Shown here: piece by piece, positions 56,009-64,000 of the stretch | Position numbering within the stretch: position 1 is the stretch's first letter | How the letters are laid out: each line of letters starts with the position of its first letter | Source: Undibacterium sp. KW1 | Lineage (GTDB): Bacteria > Pseudomonadota > Gammaproteobacteria > Burkholderiales > Burkholderiaceae_D | Reading direction: 5' to 3' | Assembly (NCBI RefSeq): GCF_009937955.1 | Contig: NZ_AP018439.1 | Location: forward strand, 3,534,001-3,598,000 | DNA length: 64,000 nt | Translations under genes and position numbers: made by a program | Notes under the pieces: model-generated | Told to the model about the DNA's origin: nothing | Databases searched by the model: none | What the model saw: the letters and a program-made list of their open reading frames with translations, nothing else

Positions 56009-57190
56009 TCAGACCTTTGATGCTGGAGTAGGCTTGGGCATCTTCACCTTGCTACCGGATTTGACGCCATCAAGACGGGAAGAAATCAGCACTGCACCGG
56101 CATCGAGCCCCTGCACAATTTGTACCTTGCCTTCGTCTTCACTGCGCAAACCCAGTTTGACGGTTTGCATTTTCACCTGATCATTAATGATTTGATAGAC
56201 GACATCAGCACCATTCACCTGGCGCACGGCAGTCAGCGGCACGGTCGTGGCCGGTGCTGATTTTTCCAGCACCAGGCTACCCTTGGCGAACATGCCGCCC
56301 CGCAATGCTGCATCTGCATTATCGACGGCGATGTATACCATCATGGAACGTGAGCCTGTTTCTGTCGCCGGGTTGATGCGCGCTACCTTGCCGACGAATT
56401 CGCGCTTGCCAAAACCATCGACCTGGAACGCGACTTTTTGCCCTGTCCTGACCCGGGGGATTTCACTTGCGGGCACTTGCGCTTCCAGCGTCATGTGGCG
56501 GAGATTGACGATGCTGTACAGGGCAGTATCTGGTGATACTTTTTCACCTGCCTGCACATGGCGCTTGCTGATGTAACCATCCAGCGGCGAACGCACTTGC
56601 GTATCTGCCAGCGCCAGTTGTGCCACCTGTTTTTGCGACAATGCCGACTTCAGGCTGGCCTGTGCCAGCTCCAGGCCATTATGAGTAGTGTCGTAGGCAT
56701 TTTGTGAAATATAGTTTTGTTTCAACAAAGTCTCGTTAGACAGGCGGTTTTTTTGCGCCAGCGCCAACCTGGCCTGGGCTTCATCAACCGCAGCTTCTTG
56801 CGTGGTCAGGCGCGCATGTAAGTCGGCAGCGGTAAAGCGGGCAATGATCTGGCCTTTTTGTACTGCCATGCCCTCTTGCAGGGAAGCATCGGCAACTTCA
56901 GCAATCACCTTGGCACGCACGGTGACCTGGCTATCAGGCACCAGCGAACCCGAGATGGGCAGTTGTGCTGACAATTCCTTGAGTTCTGCACTGGCAATAT
57001 CTGCAGCAGCCAGTTCATAGACCACTTCCTTGTCGGCCTGTTTTTTTTCATTGGTACTGGCTTGCGCAGTCATTTTGCTGGAATAAAACATCCAGAGACC
57101 ACTGCAAATTGCCAGTGCTGCAACAGTCACGACAGGCGTGCGCCATTGAATCTGCCCCTGGGAATTACGAAAGCGAAATTTGTTTTGCAT
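56009..57190 (-). CDS. RND membrane fusion protein
   Basis: A 393-residue periplasmic adaptor anchored by an N-terminal helix (about 18-36) rather than a lipid. The order is lipoyl half (VTVRAKVIAEV...VQKGQIIARF), alpha-helical hairpin (AAVDEAQARLALAQKNRLSNETLL), second lipoyl half (RSPLDGYISKRHVQAGE) and beta-barrel. First gene of the two-gene pump operon. Confidence 0.93.
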   Translation of the reverse strand: MQNKFRFRNSQGQIQWRTPVVTVAALAICSGLWMFYSSKMTAQASTNEKKQADKEVVYELAAADIASAELKELSAQLPISGSLVPDSQVTVRAKVIAEVADASLQEGMAVQKGQIIARFTAADLHARLTTQEAAVDEAQARLALAQKNRLSNETLLKQNYISQNAYDTTHNGLELAQASLKSALSQKQVAQLALADTQVRSPLDGYISKRHVQAGEKVSPDTALYSIVNLRHMTLEAQVPASEIPRVRTGQKVAFQVDGFGKREFVGKVARINPATETGSRSMMVYIAVDNADAALRGGMFAKGSLVLEKSAPATTVPLTAVRQVNGADVVYQIINDQVKMQTVKLGLRSEDEGKVQIVQGLDAGAVLISSRLDGVKSGSKVKMPKPTPASKV

Positions 57191-57324
57191 GATGAAGATA
57201 TTCCAGTGTGTGTGCGCTATATCCGCTCTGCCGCCAGGCAGGCCAGACTTTGTTTAGCGGTTTGACTAATCGGCACAGGATAAGTTCATCCAATAATAGT
57301 ACAAAAAATAATGCAAAATTGACC

Positions 57325-57348
57325 AAAAAAAGCCCGGCTTAGCGGGCT
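57325..57348 (-). terminator. Terminator of the bufferin-type operon
   Basis: On the minus strand AGCCCG pairs with CGGGCT around six bases, followed by six T. Confidence 0.85.
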
Positions 57349-57385
57349 CTGATTGGGCACTGATTTCGTGGAATGATTTGCAAAC

Positions 57386-57865
57386 TTAACTTGCCGTATT
57401 CGCAGACTTGCCTTTATCCAGCCAGGTATCCAAAGACAACTTACCAGGGCCAAAACTGACCAGCACCAGCAACAGGATTCCCCAGTAAAAATGCGAATTG
57501 ACTGCAGCGGGGCATTCCAGTTCAAACAACTGCGGATAAGAAATTACGGCCATGACATTCACAGCAAACAAGGCCAGTGCTGCCGGGCGGGAAAAAAAAC
57601 CGAGTACAAGAAAAACCGGCACGATCAATTCGCCCCCCGCCCCCATCCAGGCTGCCAGCTCTGGCGGTATGACAGGTACCATATATTCTTCGCGGAACAA
57701 GGACAGGGTAGATTGCCAGTCAGCGATTTTTACCAGACCAGCTTTAAAAAACTGCCAGCTTACATATAGCCTGAGTGTCAGGCAAAGGGCTGAACCGCCC
57801 CAGACATTAAGTTTGTCATCAAAACGTGTGCTCAGGCGATGAAAGTATTGCAGGGTGTTATACAT
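57386..57865 (-). CDS. DoxX-family membrane protein of the bufferin-type operon
   Basis: A 159-residue inner-membrane protein with four hydrophobic helices and the DoxX pattern RLYVSWQFFKAGLVKI and GGELIVPVFLVLGFFSR. DoxX proteins are regular last members of DUF2282-DUF692-DUF2063 operons. The ATG at 57865 has GGAG upstream; the frame runs back to 58021 but overlaps the HvfC end. It probably works with the modified peptide in the envelope; the mechanism is unknown. Confidence 0.88.
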   Translation of the reverse strand: MYNTLQYFHRLSTRFDDKLNVWGGSALCLTLRLYVSWQFFKAGLVKIADWQSTLSLFREEYMVPVIPPELAAWMGAGGELIVPVFLVLGFFSRPAALALFAVNVMAVISYPQLFELECPAAVNSHFYWGILLLVLVSFGPGKLSLDTWLDKGKSANTAS

Positions 57866-57917
57866 AGAAATTCTCCAATTAGTCTCCTGCAACTTAGTCT
57901 GTCTGCTGGTGAATTCC

Positions 57918-58738
57918 TTACAGCTGATTTTCAGGGAATTTGAAATTGGCAAATAATCCATTGGCAAACCAGGATTGCAATTGGGCATTGATATCAAATT
58001 CACCGTCTGTATCAAGTGCAATTTCCAACGCAGTGCCGAGGTTGCTGCCCTGCTGCAAAGCAGTCAACGCTAAAAAGCTGGCCTTGCTGATTCCCTGCAA
58101 TTCAACCGACCAATGGGGTCTGCTGACAAGTCCATAACAAGCCTGCCTGATATTTTCCGGCCCCCCGCTTCGGCAGGTACCTGATGAGCAAACCAGATAG
58201 CCACACTATCCAGTTCAGCAGTAAATAGACTGACAGCAGGATGAAACAACAGCCGCACAGCCTGCACATCTTGCCCCGATGCAGCCACTGCCTGTAACAG
58301 GTTTGTCAGGCTGAGAGCTTCTGCATCAGCAGCATAATATGCAGCATGTATCTGCCACTCCAGCGCGGCGACATCAGAAAAATAAGGGTAATCTGCGGCA
58401 TCAGGTGTGGTTTTCAGGAATGCAGCAAGCTTTGCGCCAAACTGATTCAGGTCACCCGATTCTGAAGGAAAGGCACGGCCAAACGCACGCACCAGCTGTT
58501 CAAAGTAATCATCACCCACCAATTGATACAGGACGGGAAAAGCGTTTTTCAATGCCGCCGTCCAGATGGCAGTCAGGTTGCCGCGGTACAAGGCCAGCCT
58601 GTCATCCTGATGGGGGTGAGCATTAAATAAGGCAGCGGTCTGCGTTGCAAAGGATGGTTGCAATAATGCCCGGGCAAATTGCGACTGAATCTCGGTAAGC
58701 GAAAGCGCGTCCATAGCGGCATCAATCTGCGTACGCAT
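57918..58738 (-). pseudogene. hvfC: HvfC (DUF2063) partner of the MNIO enzyme, frameshifted
   Basis: Partner protein that presents the precursor peptide to the DUF692 enzyme. The N-terminal part reads from 58738 (overlapping the hvfB stop by one base) and is a clear DUF2063 domain (FARALLQPS..., DDRLALYRGN, ...LFHPAVSLF). After about residue 190 the frame slips at a six-base C run (58161-58166 on the plus strand). Unshifted reading ends at 58070 with an unrelated tail. One more C/G in the run joins it to NIRQACYGLVSRPHWSVELQ and on to a stop at 57918, giving about 273 residues, the normal size. Real mutation or base-calling error cannot be told apart here. Confidence 0.82.
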
Positions 58739-59649
58739 CAGGCTGCCGCTATCTCTTGCGATGGCGCCGGCGTTGACGTTGGCCTTGACGTTGTTGCCAG
58801 AATTTGCCTGGCTTTATGCGCCTCGCCCAGCAGCACAGGCAGATCAGGGATTGCTGTATCCCACTCTACTAATACGGGTATGCCAGCAGGCAGCATATCC
58901 ACTGCCCGCCTGAACAACGCCCACACCGGATCTGCAACCTGGCTGCCATGATCATCAACGATGCAGATATCAGTTTGCAAGTGCCCTGCCAGATGGATTT
59001 CACCTATCGCACCAACTGGCATACCTGCCATGATGCGCAAGGCTTGCAGCGCGTCTTCACCATGATTGTGTTGATTCACATACAGATTATTGATGTCGAG
59101 CAAAATACCGCAGCCTGTGCGTTTAGCAAGGGTCGCCAGAAATTCTGCTTCTGACATATCGTCCTGGGCAAAGCGTAAATACGTCGAGACATTTTCTATC
59201 AAGACCTGTCTGCACAAACGCGCCTGCAATTCATCGACACGCTCGCATACCAGGTCAAGCGCGCTTTGCATCAGCGGCAAAGGCAAGAGGTCATTCAAAT
59301 GCCTGCCAGCGATGGCTCCCCAGCAAAGGTGCTCAGAAACCAGTGCAGGTTCCGTGCGTTCTATCAAGCGCTGCAAGCGTGAGATATGCAGGTCAGAATA
59401 GCCTTGGGCTGACCCCAGCCCCATACCAACACCGTGCAGACTTAAGGGGTAATCCTGGCGCAAAGTTTGCAGTACATGCAAATCATAGCCACCATCACCA
59501 AAATAATTTTCTGAATGCACCTCCAGCCAGTCAGCAGTAACTGGGGCAGATGCATGCAGAAAATCACGGTAATGCTGAGTACGCAAACCCACGCCCACCC
59601 CTTGCAGGGTGAACGCGGGTAAGCAGTTTGCGCGAGCCGGGTCAGTCAA
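58738..59649 (-). CDS. hvfB: HvfB/BufB, DUF692 multinuclear iron oxidative enzyme (MNIO)
   Basis: A 303-residue TIM-barrel enzyme of the MNIO family. These enzymes oxidise cysteines of a partner peptide into heterocycles or thioamide-type groups that bind copper. Family landmarks: [11 protein letters not shown] at the start, [50 protein letters not shown] and IHLAGH, which supply the iron-binding His, Asp and Glu. It follows the hvfA-type gene by 54 nt and overlaps hvfC by one base. Confidence 0.92.
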   Translation of the reverse strand: MTDPARANCLPAFTLQGVGVGLRTQHYRDFLHASAPVTADWLEVHSENYFGDGGYDLHVLQTLRQDYPLSLHGVGMGLGSAQGYSDLHISRLQRLIERTEPALVSEHLCWGAIAGRHLNDLLPLPLMQSALDLVCERVDELQARLCRQVLIENVSTYLRFAQDDMSEAEFLATLAKRTGCGILLDINNLYVNQHNHGEDALQALRIMAGMPVGAIGEIHLAGHLQTDICIVDDHGSQVADPVWALFRRAVDMLPAGIPVLVEWDTAIPDLPVLLGEAHKARQILATTSRPTSTPAPSQEIAAA

Positions 59650-59703
59650 GGTAAATCAGTCAGGCGAATTCAGAATAACCCAGGCTCATCACGTCAGACA
59701 TAC

Positions 59704-59958
59704 TCAAGATTTAGGAGCTTCCAGCTTGCCACCCATTTTTTCGCAAGAACCGGCTGGCACTTTTTTCCACTCAGCTGGATCATTGTCTTTCTTGGACTGA
59801 CCTGCACAAGAATGGGAACCAGATTTGGTGGCGCAATCATTTTGACCTGCCTTGGCAATGCCAAAGCATTTTTCTGTTTTGGCTGGCTCTGCTGCCATTG
59901 CCATGCTGGAACCCAACAAACCTGCCAGTGCGACTGCAACCATTGTTTTATTACTCAT
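59704..59958 (-). CDS. hvfA: HvfA/BufA1 (DUF2282) bufferin-type precursor peptide
   Basis: An 84-residue exported peptide: signal peptide (1-22, AMAAEP), then a Cys-containing core with C31 ([10 protein letters not shown]), C42 (NDCA), C51 (HSCAG) and C72 (GSCEKMGG), the DUF2282 pattern. It is the substrate of the neighbouring MNIO enzyme, and related bufferins bind copper in the periplasm. The ATG at 59958 is chosen because AGGAG is six bases upstream; the ATG at 59964 touches the ribosome site. First gene of the operon. Confidence 0.9.
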   Translation of the reverse strand: MSNKTMVAVALAGLLGSSMAMAAEPAKTEKCFGIAKAGQNDCATKSGSHSCAGQSKKDNDPAEWKKVPAGSCEKMGGKLEAPKS

Positions 59959-60162
59959 GTTCATCTCCTGTAAATTGATTCAAGAACTTAATTAAGCACA
60001 ACATCCCACATGGGCAAATTTAAAACTACAGCCTATAGTCGGCGCAGATAAAGCAAACTTACACAATTTCGTAAAATATTTTCAGTCACGCTATCTGCAC
60101 TATCTTCTACGCAGCACATTTTCATTTGGATTCAGGCAGCGATGAGATTATCCTACTAGCTT

Positions 60163-60474
60163 ATGACTTTTTTTCAAGCTAAAAGTTTCTATATGCTCAA
60201 CTTCATCCAAGAATTGCGACAAAGTATCGAAAATTTATCTCGTAATGAGATCAATATCAGTGGTTTTTGCAAAATCTGGCGTAGCCAGACTGATTTATTA
60301 GCCGCCCTGCCACCACAATTTGCCGAAGTCATGGAAAACCTGTTGAGCAGGCTGGAGTCTGGCAGCCTGTTTACAGAAGAAAGCTGTTCTTTCAGTCAGA
60401 CAGACCTGATTGCCCAACTGAGAATGTGGCTGGAGAAAGCAGATGCACGCCTTGCGTCTGGCAAAATAGTGTAA
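60163..60474 (+). CDS. Small hypothetical protein (103 residues)
   Basis: Not recognised. Predominantly helical and amphipathic, with one Cys in SGFCKIWRS and a Leu-rich middle (EVMENLLSRLESGSLF). No signal peptide or membrane helix. The ATG at 60193 (MLNFIQEL) is an equally good start. It is 36 bases before the S4 gene and may be co-transcribed. Confidence 0.6.
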   Translation: MTFFQAKSFYMLNFIQELRQSIENLSRNEINISGFCKIWRSQTDLLAALPPQFAEVMENLLSRLESGSLFTEESCSFSQTDLIAQLRMWLEKADARLASGKIV

Positions 60475-60510
60475 GCTGCGTCCCTTTTATTGCAGGGTAA
60501 AGGAATTTAT

Positions 60511-60729
60511 ATGCAAAGCCTGAGTTTTAGCCTGGAAGGCGAATATGTGGAATTGAACCAGTTATTGAAACTGGTTGGTCTGTGCGAAAGCGGTGGCGCT
60601 GGCAAGGCTATCGTTGCCAGCGGCGATGTCAGCGTTGATGGTGAGCAGGAGTTACGCAAGACTGCCAAAATCCGTGCAGGCCAGGTGGTCAGTCTCGGCG
60701 ATATAGAAATACGGGTTCAGGCAGGCTGA
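60511..60729 (+). CDS. S4-domain RNA-binding protein (YbcJ-like)
   Basis: A 72-residue single S4 domain: EYVELNQLLKLVGLCESGGAGKAIVASGDVSVDGEQELRK (split at 15-55), the typical small YbcJ/RqcP-like form that binds structured RNA or ribosomes. The ATG at 60511 has AAAGGA seven bases upstream and is chosen over 60490. Its 3' end overlaps the convergent hemerythrin gene by 13 bp. Confidence 0.88.
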   Translation: MQSLSFSLEGEYVELNQLLKLVGLCESGGAGKAIVASGDVSVDGEQELRKTAKIRAGQVVSLGDIEIRVQAG

Positions 60730-61166
60730 ATCTGGGCAGCATCAGTCGCATCGGCCGCTGTATCAACAAGCCTTTCAGGATTGCTTGCCATGAAACGCGC
60801 CAGCATATTGTCCATGGTATCGACATGATGCTCGAACCATAAAGGCAATTCTTCTGCCAGGCGCGTAGCCAGATCGGTCTCGCCCAGCTCTACCCTGCGC
60901 CGCACCTCTTGCATCACTTCAAGTACTGCATCATGTTCTTGCCTGTGACAACCTGCAGGCGGGAATGCCGTTTCGGCCATCCACTGGTTCTCTTGCTCAA
61001 AATGCGCAATGGAATGCACGATCAGGGCATCGAGCCTGGCGACGAAAGTGGCCGGATTATCTTCAGATAAAGCCGCACAGAGTTCGACAAACTCCTTATG
61101 GGTATCATCCATAGGTTCATAACTGAGGCTGAGGCGGTCAGACCAGCCCCAAGAATTTTGTTCCAT
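60717..61166 (-). CDS. Bacteriohemerythrin
   Basis: A 149-residue four-helix di-iron oxygen-binding protein. Ligands: His in DDTHKEF, H-x3-E in AHFEQE, H-x3-H in HRQEH, and H-x4-D in HHVDTMD. The start EQNSWGWSDRLSLSYEPMDDTH is typical of the bacterial soluble form. Possible roles are oxygen sensing, storage or supply to oxygen-using enzymes. Confidence 0.92.
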   Translation of the reverse strand: MEQNSWGWSDRLSLSYEPMDDTHKEFVELCAALSEDNPATFVARLDALIVHSIAHFEQENQWMAETAFPPAGCHRQEHDAVLEVMQEVRRRVELGETDLATRLAEELPLWFEHHVDTMDNMLARFMASNPERLVDTAADATDAAQIQPA

Positions 61167-61299
61167 ACCAGATCCAGATAGAAAGAGATGGCGAGATTAT
61201 CGCTGATCAGCAAATAATGTGCTTGCGTCAGATCAGGCCACAGGTGACCAGGGGTGGTCACTAAGACAACCACCAGAAAACATTTCAGGAGTCACAAAC

Positions 61300-61326
61300 A
61301 AAAAGCGCGCTATCAGCGCGCTTTTT
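61300..61326. terminator. Bidirectional terminator near the yjfB-like gene
   Basis: AAAAAGCGCGC and complement around TATCA, with A/T ends on both sides. Confidence 0.88.
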
Positions 61327-61363
61327 GGACATCTGTTTGAATATCTATGAACAAAAACAGCAA

Positions 61364-61564
61364 TCAAGCTGTCGTATTGATATTCCTGCCCAGATTAGGT
61401 GGCAGATTGGCAACAGATTTATTATCTGGAATAGCCTCTATAAGCGCAGTGGCGCTTTCAGCAGTAATATCCTGCGCTTTTTTCAAAACAGCAATACTCA
61501 CCGCCTGGCTGGTACCTACATCCGCCAGTGTCGTTGCCACTCTGGCAATACCGGTTACGTCCAT
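61364..61564 (-). CDS. YjfB-family small putative motility protein
   Basis: A 66-residue protein beginning MDVTGIARVATTLADVGTSQ followed by AVSIAVLKKAQDI, the pattern of the YjfB family, which is associated with motility genes. GGAGAAT precedes the ATG. It lies 63 bp downstream of mobB on the same strand. Function not established. Confidence 0.75.
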   Translation of the reverse strand: MDVTGIARVATTLADVGTSQAVSIAVLKKAQDITAESATALIEAIPDNKSVANLPPNLGRNINTTA

Positions 61565-61627
61565 GACAATTCTCCTTATCTGTCTACTGTAAATAACGGC
61601 GGCTTGAGCAAAGTCTTTAGGGATATT

Positions 61628-62194
61628 TCAGATTTTTTTCAAGATATTATTTTGCATCGCAGCACGAACCCAGTCCTGCACCAGTTGCGGCTGATTTAAA
61701 TCCAGCCATTGCACGCCAGGACGCAAGTCTGCCGGTGCGGCAACATCGGATGCTACCAGGGCCACATGTGCATCCTCAGTATAAATAGCTGGCTTAGCCA
61801 GGGATGGGCGATAAACTTCAATCTTGGGCATAGCCTCCCATTTATAGCCCTCCACCAATGTCAAGTCCGCTGGAGAAAGACGGCTCAGCAACTCGTTCAG
61901 CGATGGTTCAGCTTCCTGCCTTAGCTCATGGGCAATCACGTAACGATAAGGGGATGCCAGCAAGACATCCTGTGCCCCGGCCATGCGCAAGCGCGAACTA
62001 TCCTTTTGCGGGGGCTCTATCGTGACATCATGATGACTATGCTTCACGACATTGATCTTATACCCTGCCGCCGTCAACTCCCTGACCAGATGTTCAAGCA
62101 AGCTGGTTTTACCGCTACCTGACCACCCTATTACGCCCAGTATTTGCCCTGCTTCAGCCACATCAATCACATCATTCTTTTCACCGCCAGCCAC
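61628..62194 (-). CDS. mobB: Molybdopterin-guanine dinucleotide biosynthesis protein MobB
   Basis: A 188-residue P-loop GTPase (Walker A GWSGSGKT at about 23-30; VVKHSHHD; LTLVEGYKWEAMPKIEVYR). It assists MobA in attaching GMP to molybdopterin. No other molybdenum cofactor genes are in the window. Confidence 0.92.
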   Translation of the reverse strand: MAGGEKNDVIDVAEAGQILGVIGWSGSGKTSLLEHLVRELTAAGYKINVVKHSHHDVTIEPPQKDSSRLRMAGAQDVLLASPYRYVIAHELRQEAEPSLNELLSRLSPADLTLVEGYKWEAMPKIEVYRPSLAKPAIYTEDAHVALVASDVAAPADLRPGVQWLDLNQPQLVQDWVRAAMQNNILKKI

Positions 62195-62328
62195 ACTGCC
62201 TCCAGACTTTTTTCAAATTCATTATATGCAAATAACTTAGGAGTATGAGCTCTATACCCGCCTCGTCATTCCATAGTCATATTTGAATGTAACAATTGTT
62301 ACATTGCAATATTTCACAGGTTATCAGT

Positions 62329-63453
62329 ATGCGTTTTCCCTTCAGACTATGGTCCTTTTGCTTCACCCTGCTATGCTTCCTGTTCGCCATGAATGTACAG
62401 GCGCAAGGCAATGTCATCGTCGTTGGTCAGGCAATAGACTTGTCCGGACCGAATGGTAGCATTGGCCGCGACTATGTGGCAGGTATCACGACTTACTTTG
62501 ACAGTATCAATGTCAGTGGTGGCATAGGTGGCAAACGCATCAAGTACCTGGTACGTGACGATCAGGGCAACCCTGCAGTGTCGGCACAGGCAGTCAGCGA
62601 ATTGCTGGAAAAAGACAAGGCTGATTATCTGCTGGGTGGCATAGGCGCTGCCGTCACCGATGCAGTGCTGGCAAACGCCAGATTTTCACAAAGTGGCCAG
62701 ACCCTGTTTGCTCCGCTGGTGGCATCAGTCAAGACTTACAACTCCCGCGTCCTGTTCTGGCGGCCCAGCCCTGAGCAAGAGATGCAATATATCTTCTCTT
62801 ACTTCGATAAACTGGGCATCAAAAGTGTAGGTATCGCTTATCAGGAAAACGCCCTGAACCAGGACATGTACCAATATGTTGTTACCGAGTTGCGCAAACG
62901 CAATATGCTCATGAGCGGCCTGGTACGCATAGGTGCGTCTGCCGCGGACATGGAAAGAGAATCTGCTGTATTGGCACGCAGCAATCCTGGCATCGTGATT
63001 GCTATTGCCGATACGCTGGGCACGGGCATCTTCCTGAAAGAATTCAGGAAACAGGCTCCCCGCACCTTTGTTGCCGGCATGTCACTCATCAATCTTGATA
63101 CCCTGGCAGAAGTGGCAGGCCCCAAGGCGCTGGAATGGACAGTATTTTCCCAGGTGGTACCCAATCCCTTGAGCAAAAAGTCGCTGATACAGATAGATCA
63201 TAGCAATATGATGAAAAAATTCAGGGATGAAGATCTGTCTGCCCTGACATTTGAAGGCTTCATGGTCGCCAAGACCCTGGTTAAAGCAATACAGGCAGGA
63301 AAAGGCGGGCGTGATGGCCTGCAGACGCTGGCAACACAAAAAAACGTCATCGACCTCGGTGGTGTCACCCTGACCCCATCAGAGAGTACGCACCGCATGT
63401 CCAACTATGTTGATATGGCACTCTTCAGGAAAGGCGGGGGGCTGCTGTTTTAA
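62329..63453 (+). CDS. Periplasmic binding protein, Peripla_BP_6 (amino-acid/urea type)
   Basis: A 374-residue exported protein with a signal peptide (NVQAQGN) and the branched-chain amino-acid-binding type I fold: VVGQAIDLSGPNGSIGRDYVAG, YLVRDDQGNPAVSAQ, YLLGGIGAAVTDAV, and SLINLDTLAE. No ABC partners are adjacent, so it is an orphan binder. It may feed a distant transporter or act in sensing. The ATG at 62329 starts the signal peptide; the TTG-type extension to 62296 is not needed. Confidence 0.88.
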   Translation: MRFPFRLWSFCFTLLCFLFAMNVQAQGNVIVVGQAIDLSGPNGSIGRDYVAGITTYFDSINVSGGIGGKRIKYLVRDDQGNPAVSAQAVSELLEKDKADYLLGGIGAAVTDAVLANARFSQSGQTLFAPLVASVKTYNSRVLFWRPSPEQEMQYIFSYFDKLGIKSVGIAYQENALNQDMYQYVVTELRKRNMLMSGLVRIGASAADMERESAVLARSNPGIVIAIADTLGTGIFLKEFRKQAPRTFVAGMSLINLDTLAEVAGPKALEWTVFSQVVPNPLSKKSLIQIDHSNMMKKFRDEDLSALTFEGFMVAKTLVKAIQAGKGGRDGLQTLATQKNVIDLGGVTLTPSESTHRMSNYVDMALFRKGGGLLF

Positions 63454-63651
63454 GTAGCAGACACCTTCCATTGCCAATAGTGCATTCATACAAAAAACGA
63501 CATGCATGAACAAAAACAAATAACGTTTTTTGACATTGTTGTGATTTTAGAATAGAGTGCTGCACCGCAACATGAGAATTTAAAATTTACTTATTCGGTA
63601 AATGCATGAATCAAGTTTGCGGCTATTCAAAAAAAATCAATCAGGTACATC

Positions 63652-64000
63652 ATGTTTAATAAAAAAATTATCGCTGCAGCTCTGGCAGTTTCTGGCTTGT
63701 TCATCGGCACAACTGCAAATGCACAATTTTACGCTGGTGCCACTGTAGGTCAGGCTCGCTGGAATATGGATTGCGCAGGCACATCCAGCTGCAAAACCAA
63801 TGACACGTCTTTCAACATCCTGGGCGGCTACAACATCACTCCAAACTGGGGCGTAGAAGGCAGCTATTACAACCTGGGCACAGTCAAGGCAAATGTCTAT
63901 GGTATCGCAGCAGAAGCGAAAGCAACAGGCATAGACCTGGCTGGTACTTACCGTGCACAACTGGGCAACAACTGGGGCCTGTTCACAAAATTGGGTCTGG
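63652..64000 (+). CDS. Outer-membrane beta-barrel protein (partial, 5' end)
   Basis: The first 116 residues run off the window end. Signal peptide (ANAQFYAG), then alternating strands FYAGATVGQARWNM, FNILGGYNITPNWGVEGSYYNLG, and GTYRAQLGNNWGLFTKLGL. This is the OmpA-like/OmpX-type eight-stranded barrel layout. A CCAMDC-type segment (DCAGTSSCKTND) may hold a loop disulfide. The C-terminal half is missing, so a peptidoglycan-binding OmpA domain cannot be excluded. Confidence 0.8.
   Translation, partial: MFNKKIIAAALAVSGLFIGTTANAQFYAGATVGQARWNMDCAGTSSCKTNDTSFNILGGYNITPNWGVEGSYYNLGTVKANVYGIAAEAKATGIDLAGTYRAQLGNNWGLFTKLGL

Noticed and set aside
52877..57190. Metal-exporting (CusBA-type) RND system
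   Set aside because: The pump sequence follows the drug/amphiphile group and lacks the Met-rich metal pathway; closeness to the bufferin operon alone does not justify it.
1..64000. CRISPR arrays, tRNA or rRNA genes, prophage or complete insertion sequences
   Set aside because: None seen by reading both strands; no regularly spaced direct repeats, no transposase or integrase frames.

Overview
The window looks like a piece of chromosome from a freshwater or soil betaproteobacterium, most likely Burkholderiales, family Oxalobacteraceae (Undibacterium-like). The basis is the prpB-prpC-acnD-prpF-prpE methylcitrate operon with a divergent prpR, a gcvT-gcvH-gcvP operon behind a tandem glycine riboswitch, and the general style of the proteins. 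The family-level call is an inference. I saw no rRNA, tRNA, CRISPR array, phage or insertion sequence. The only mobile-looking item is a 105-bp inverted-repeat element at 30166-30270.

Layout. 1-1300: tail of a DUF885 protein and an HDOD signalling protein. 1339-11736: propionate catabolism by the 2-methylcitrate cycle on the minus strand (prpB, prpC, a GNAT acetyltransferase, acnD, prpF, prpE), with divergent prpR. The prpB-prpR gap has a complete sigma-54 control layout: nested PrpR-type dyads, an IHF consensus and a -24/-12 promoter. prpR itself carries a one-base frameshift in a C run. 11853-13849: a CheY / CheC-like / PAS-GGDEF signalling operon. 13930-17316: a PhnD-type ABC importer operon. 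17332-25306: a locus that reads as uptake and use of external cyanophycin (secreted cyanophycinase, TonB-dependent receptor, RpiR regulator, a CphZ-like M14 dipeptide hydrolase and a YfcC-type transporter). 25619-32959: a chemoreceptor, an unrecognised 530-residue protein, a TonB-C domain protein, a periplasmic Cache protein, a REC-PAS-GGDEF-EAL protein and a small unknown. 33023-37921: glycine cleavage. 38377-50178: pectate lyase, zinc-ribbon protein, penicillin acylase family protein, ABC exporter, TetR/MFS pair, amidohydrolase, MltD. 50348-57190: OmpW with a lipoprotein lipase/esterase, then an RND pump with its fusion protein. 57386-59958: a bufferin-type (HvfA/HvfB/HvfC/DoxX) metal-binding RiPP operon whose hvfC is also frameshifted in a C/G run. 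60163-64000: small proteins, bacteriohemerythrin, YjfB-like protein, MobB, a periplasmic binding protein and the start of an outer-membrane barrel protein.

How it fits together. The cyanophycin locus would cut the Asp-Arg polymer outside the cytoplasm, bring fragments across the outer membrane, and split the beta-Asp-Arg dipeptide inside, suiting an organism living among cyanobacteria. Pectate lyase, lipase/OmpW, propionate use and several c-di-GMP and chemotaxis proteins fit a motile scavenger of plant and algal debris. Both frameshifts fall in short C/G homopolymers, so base-calling error has to be considered before calling either gene dead.
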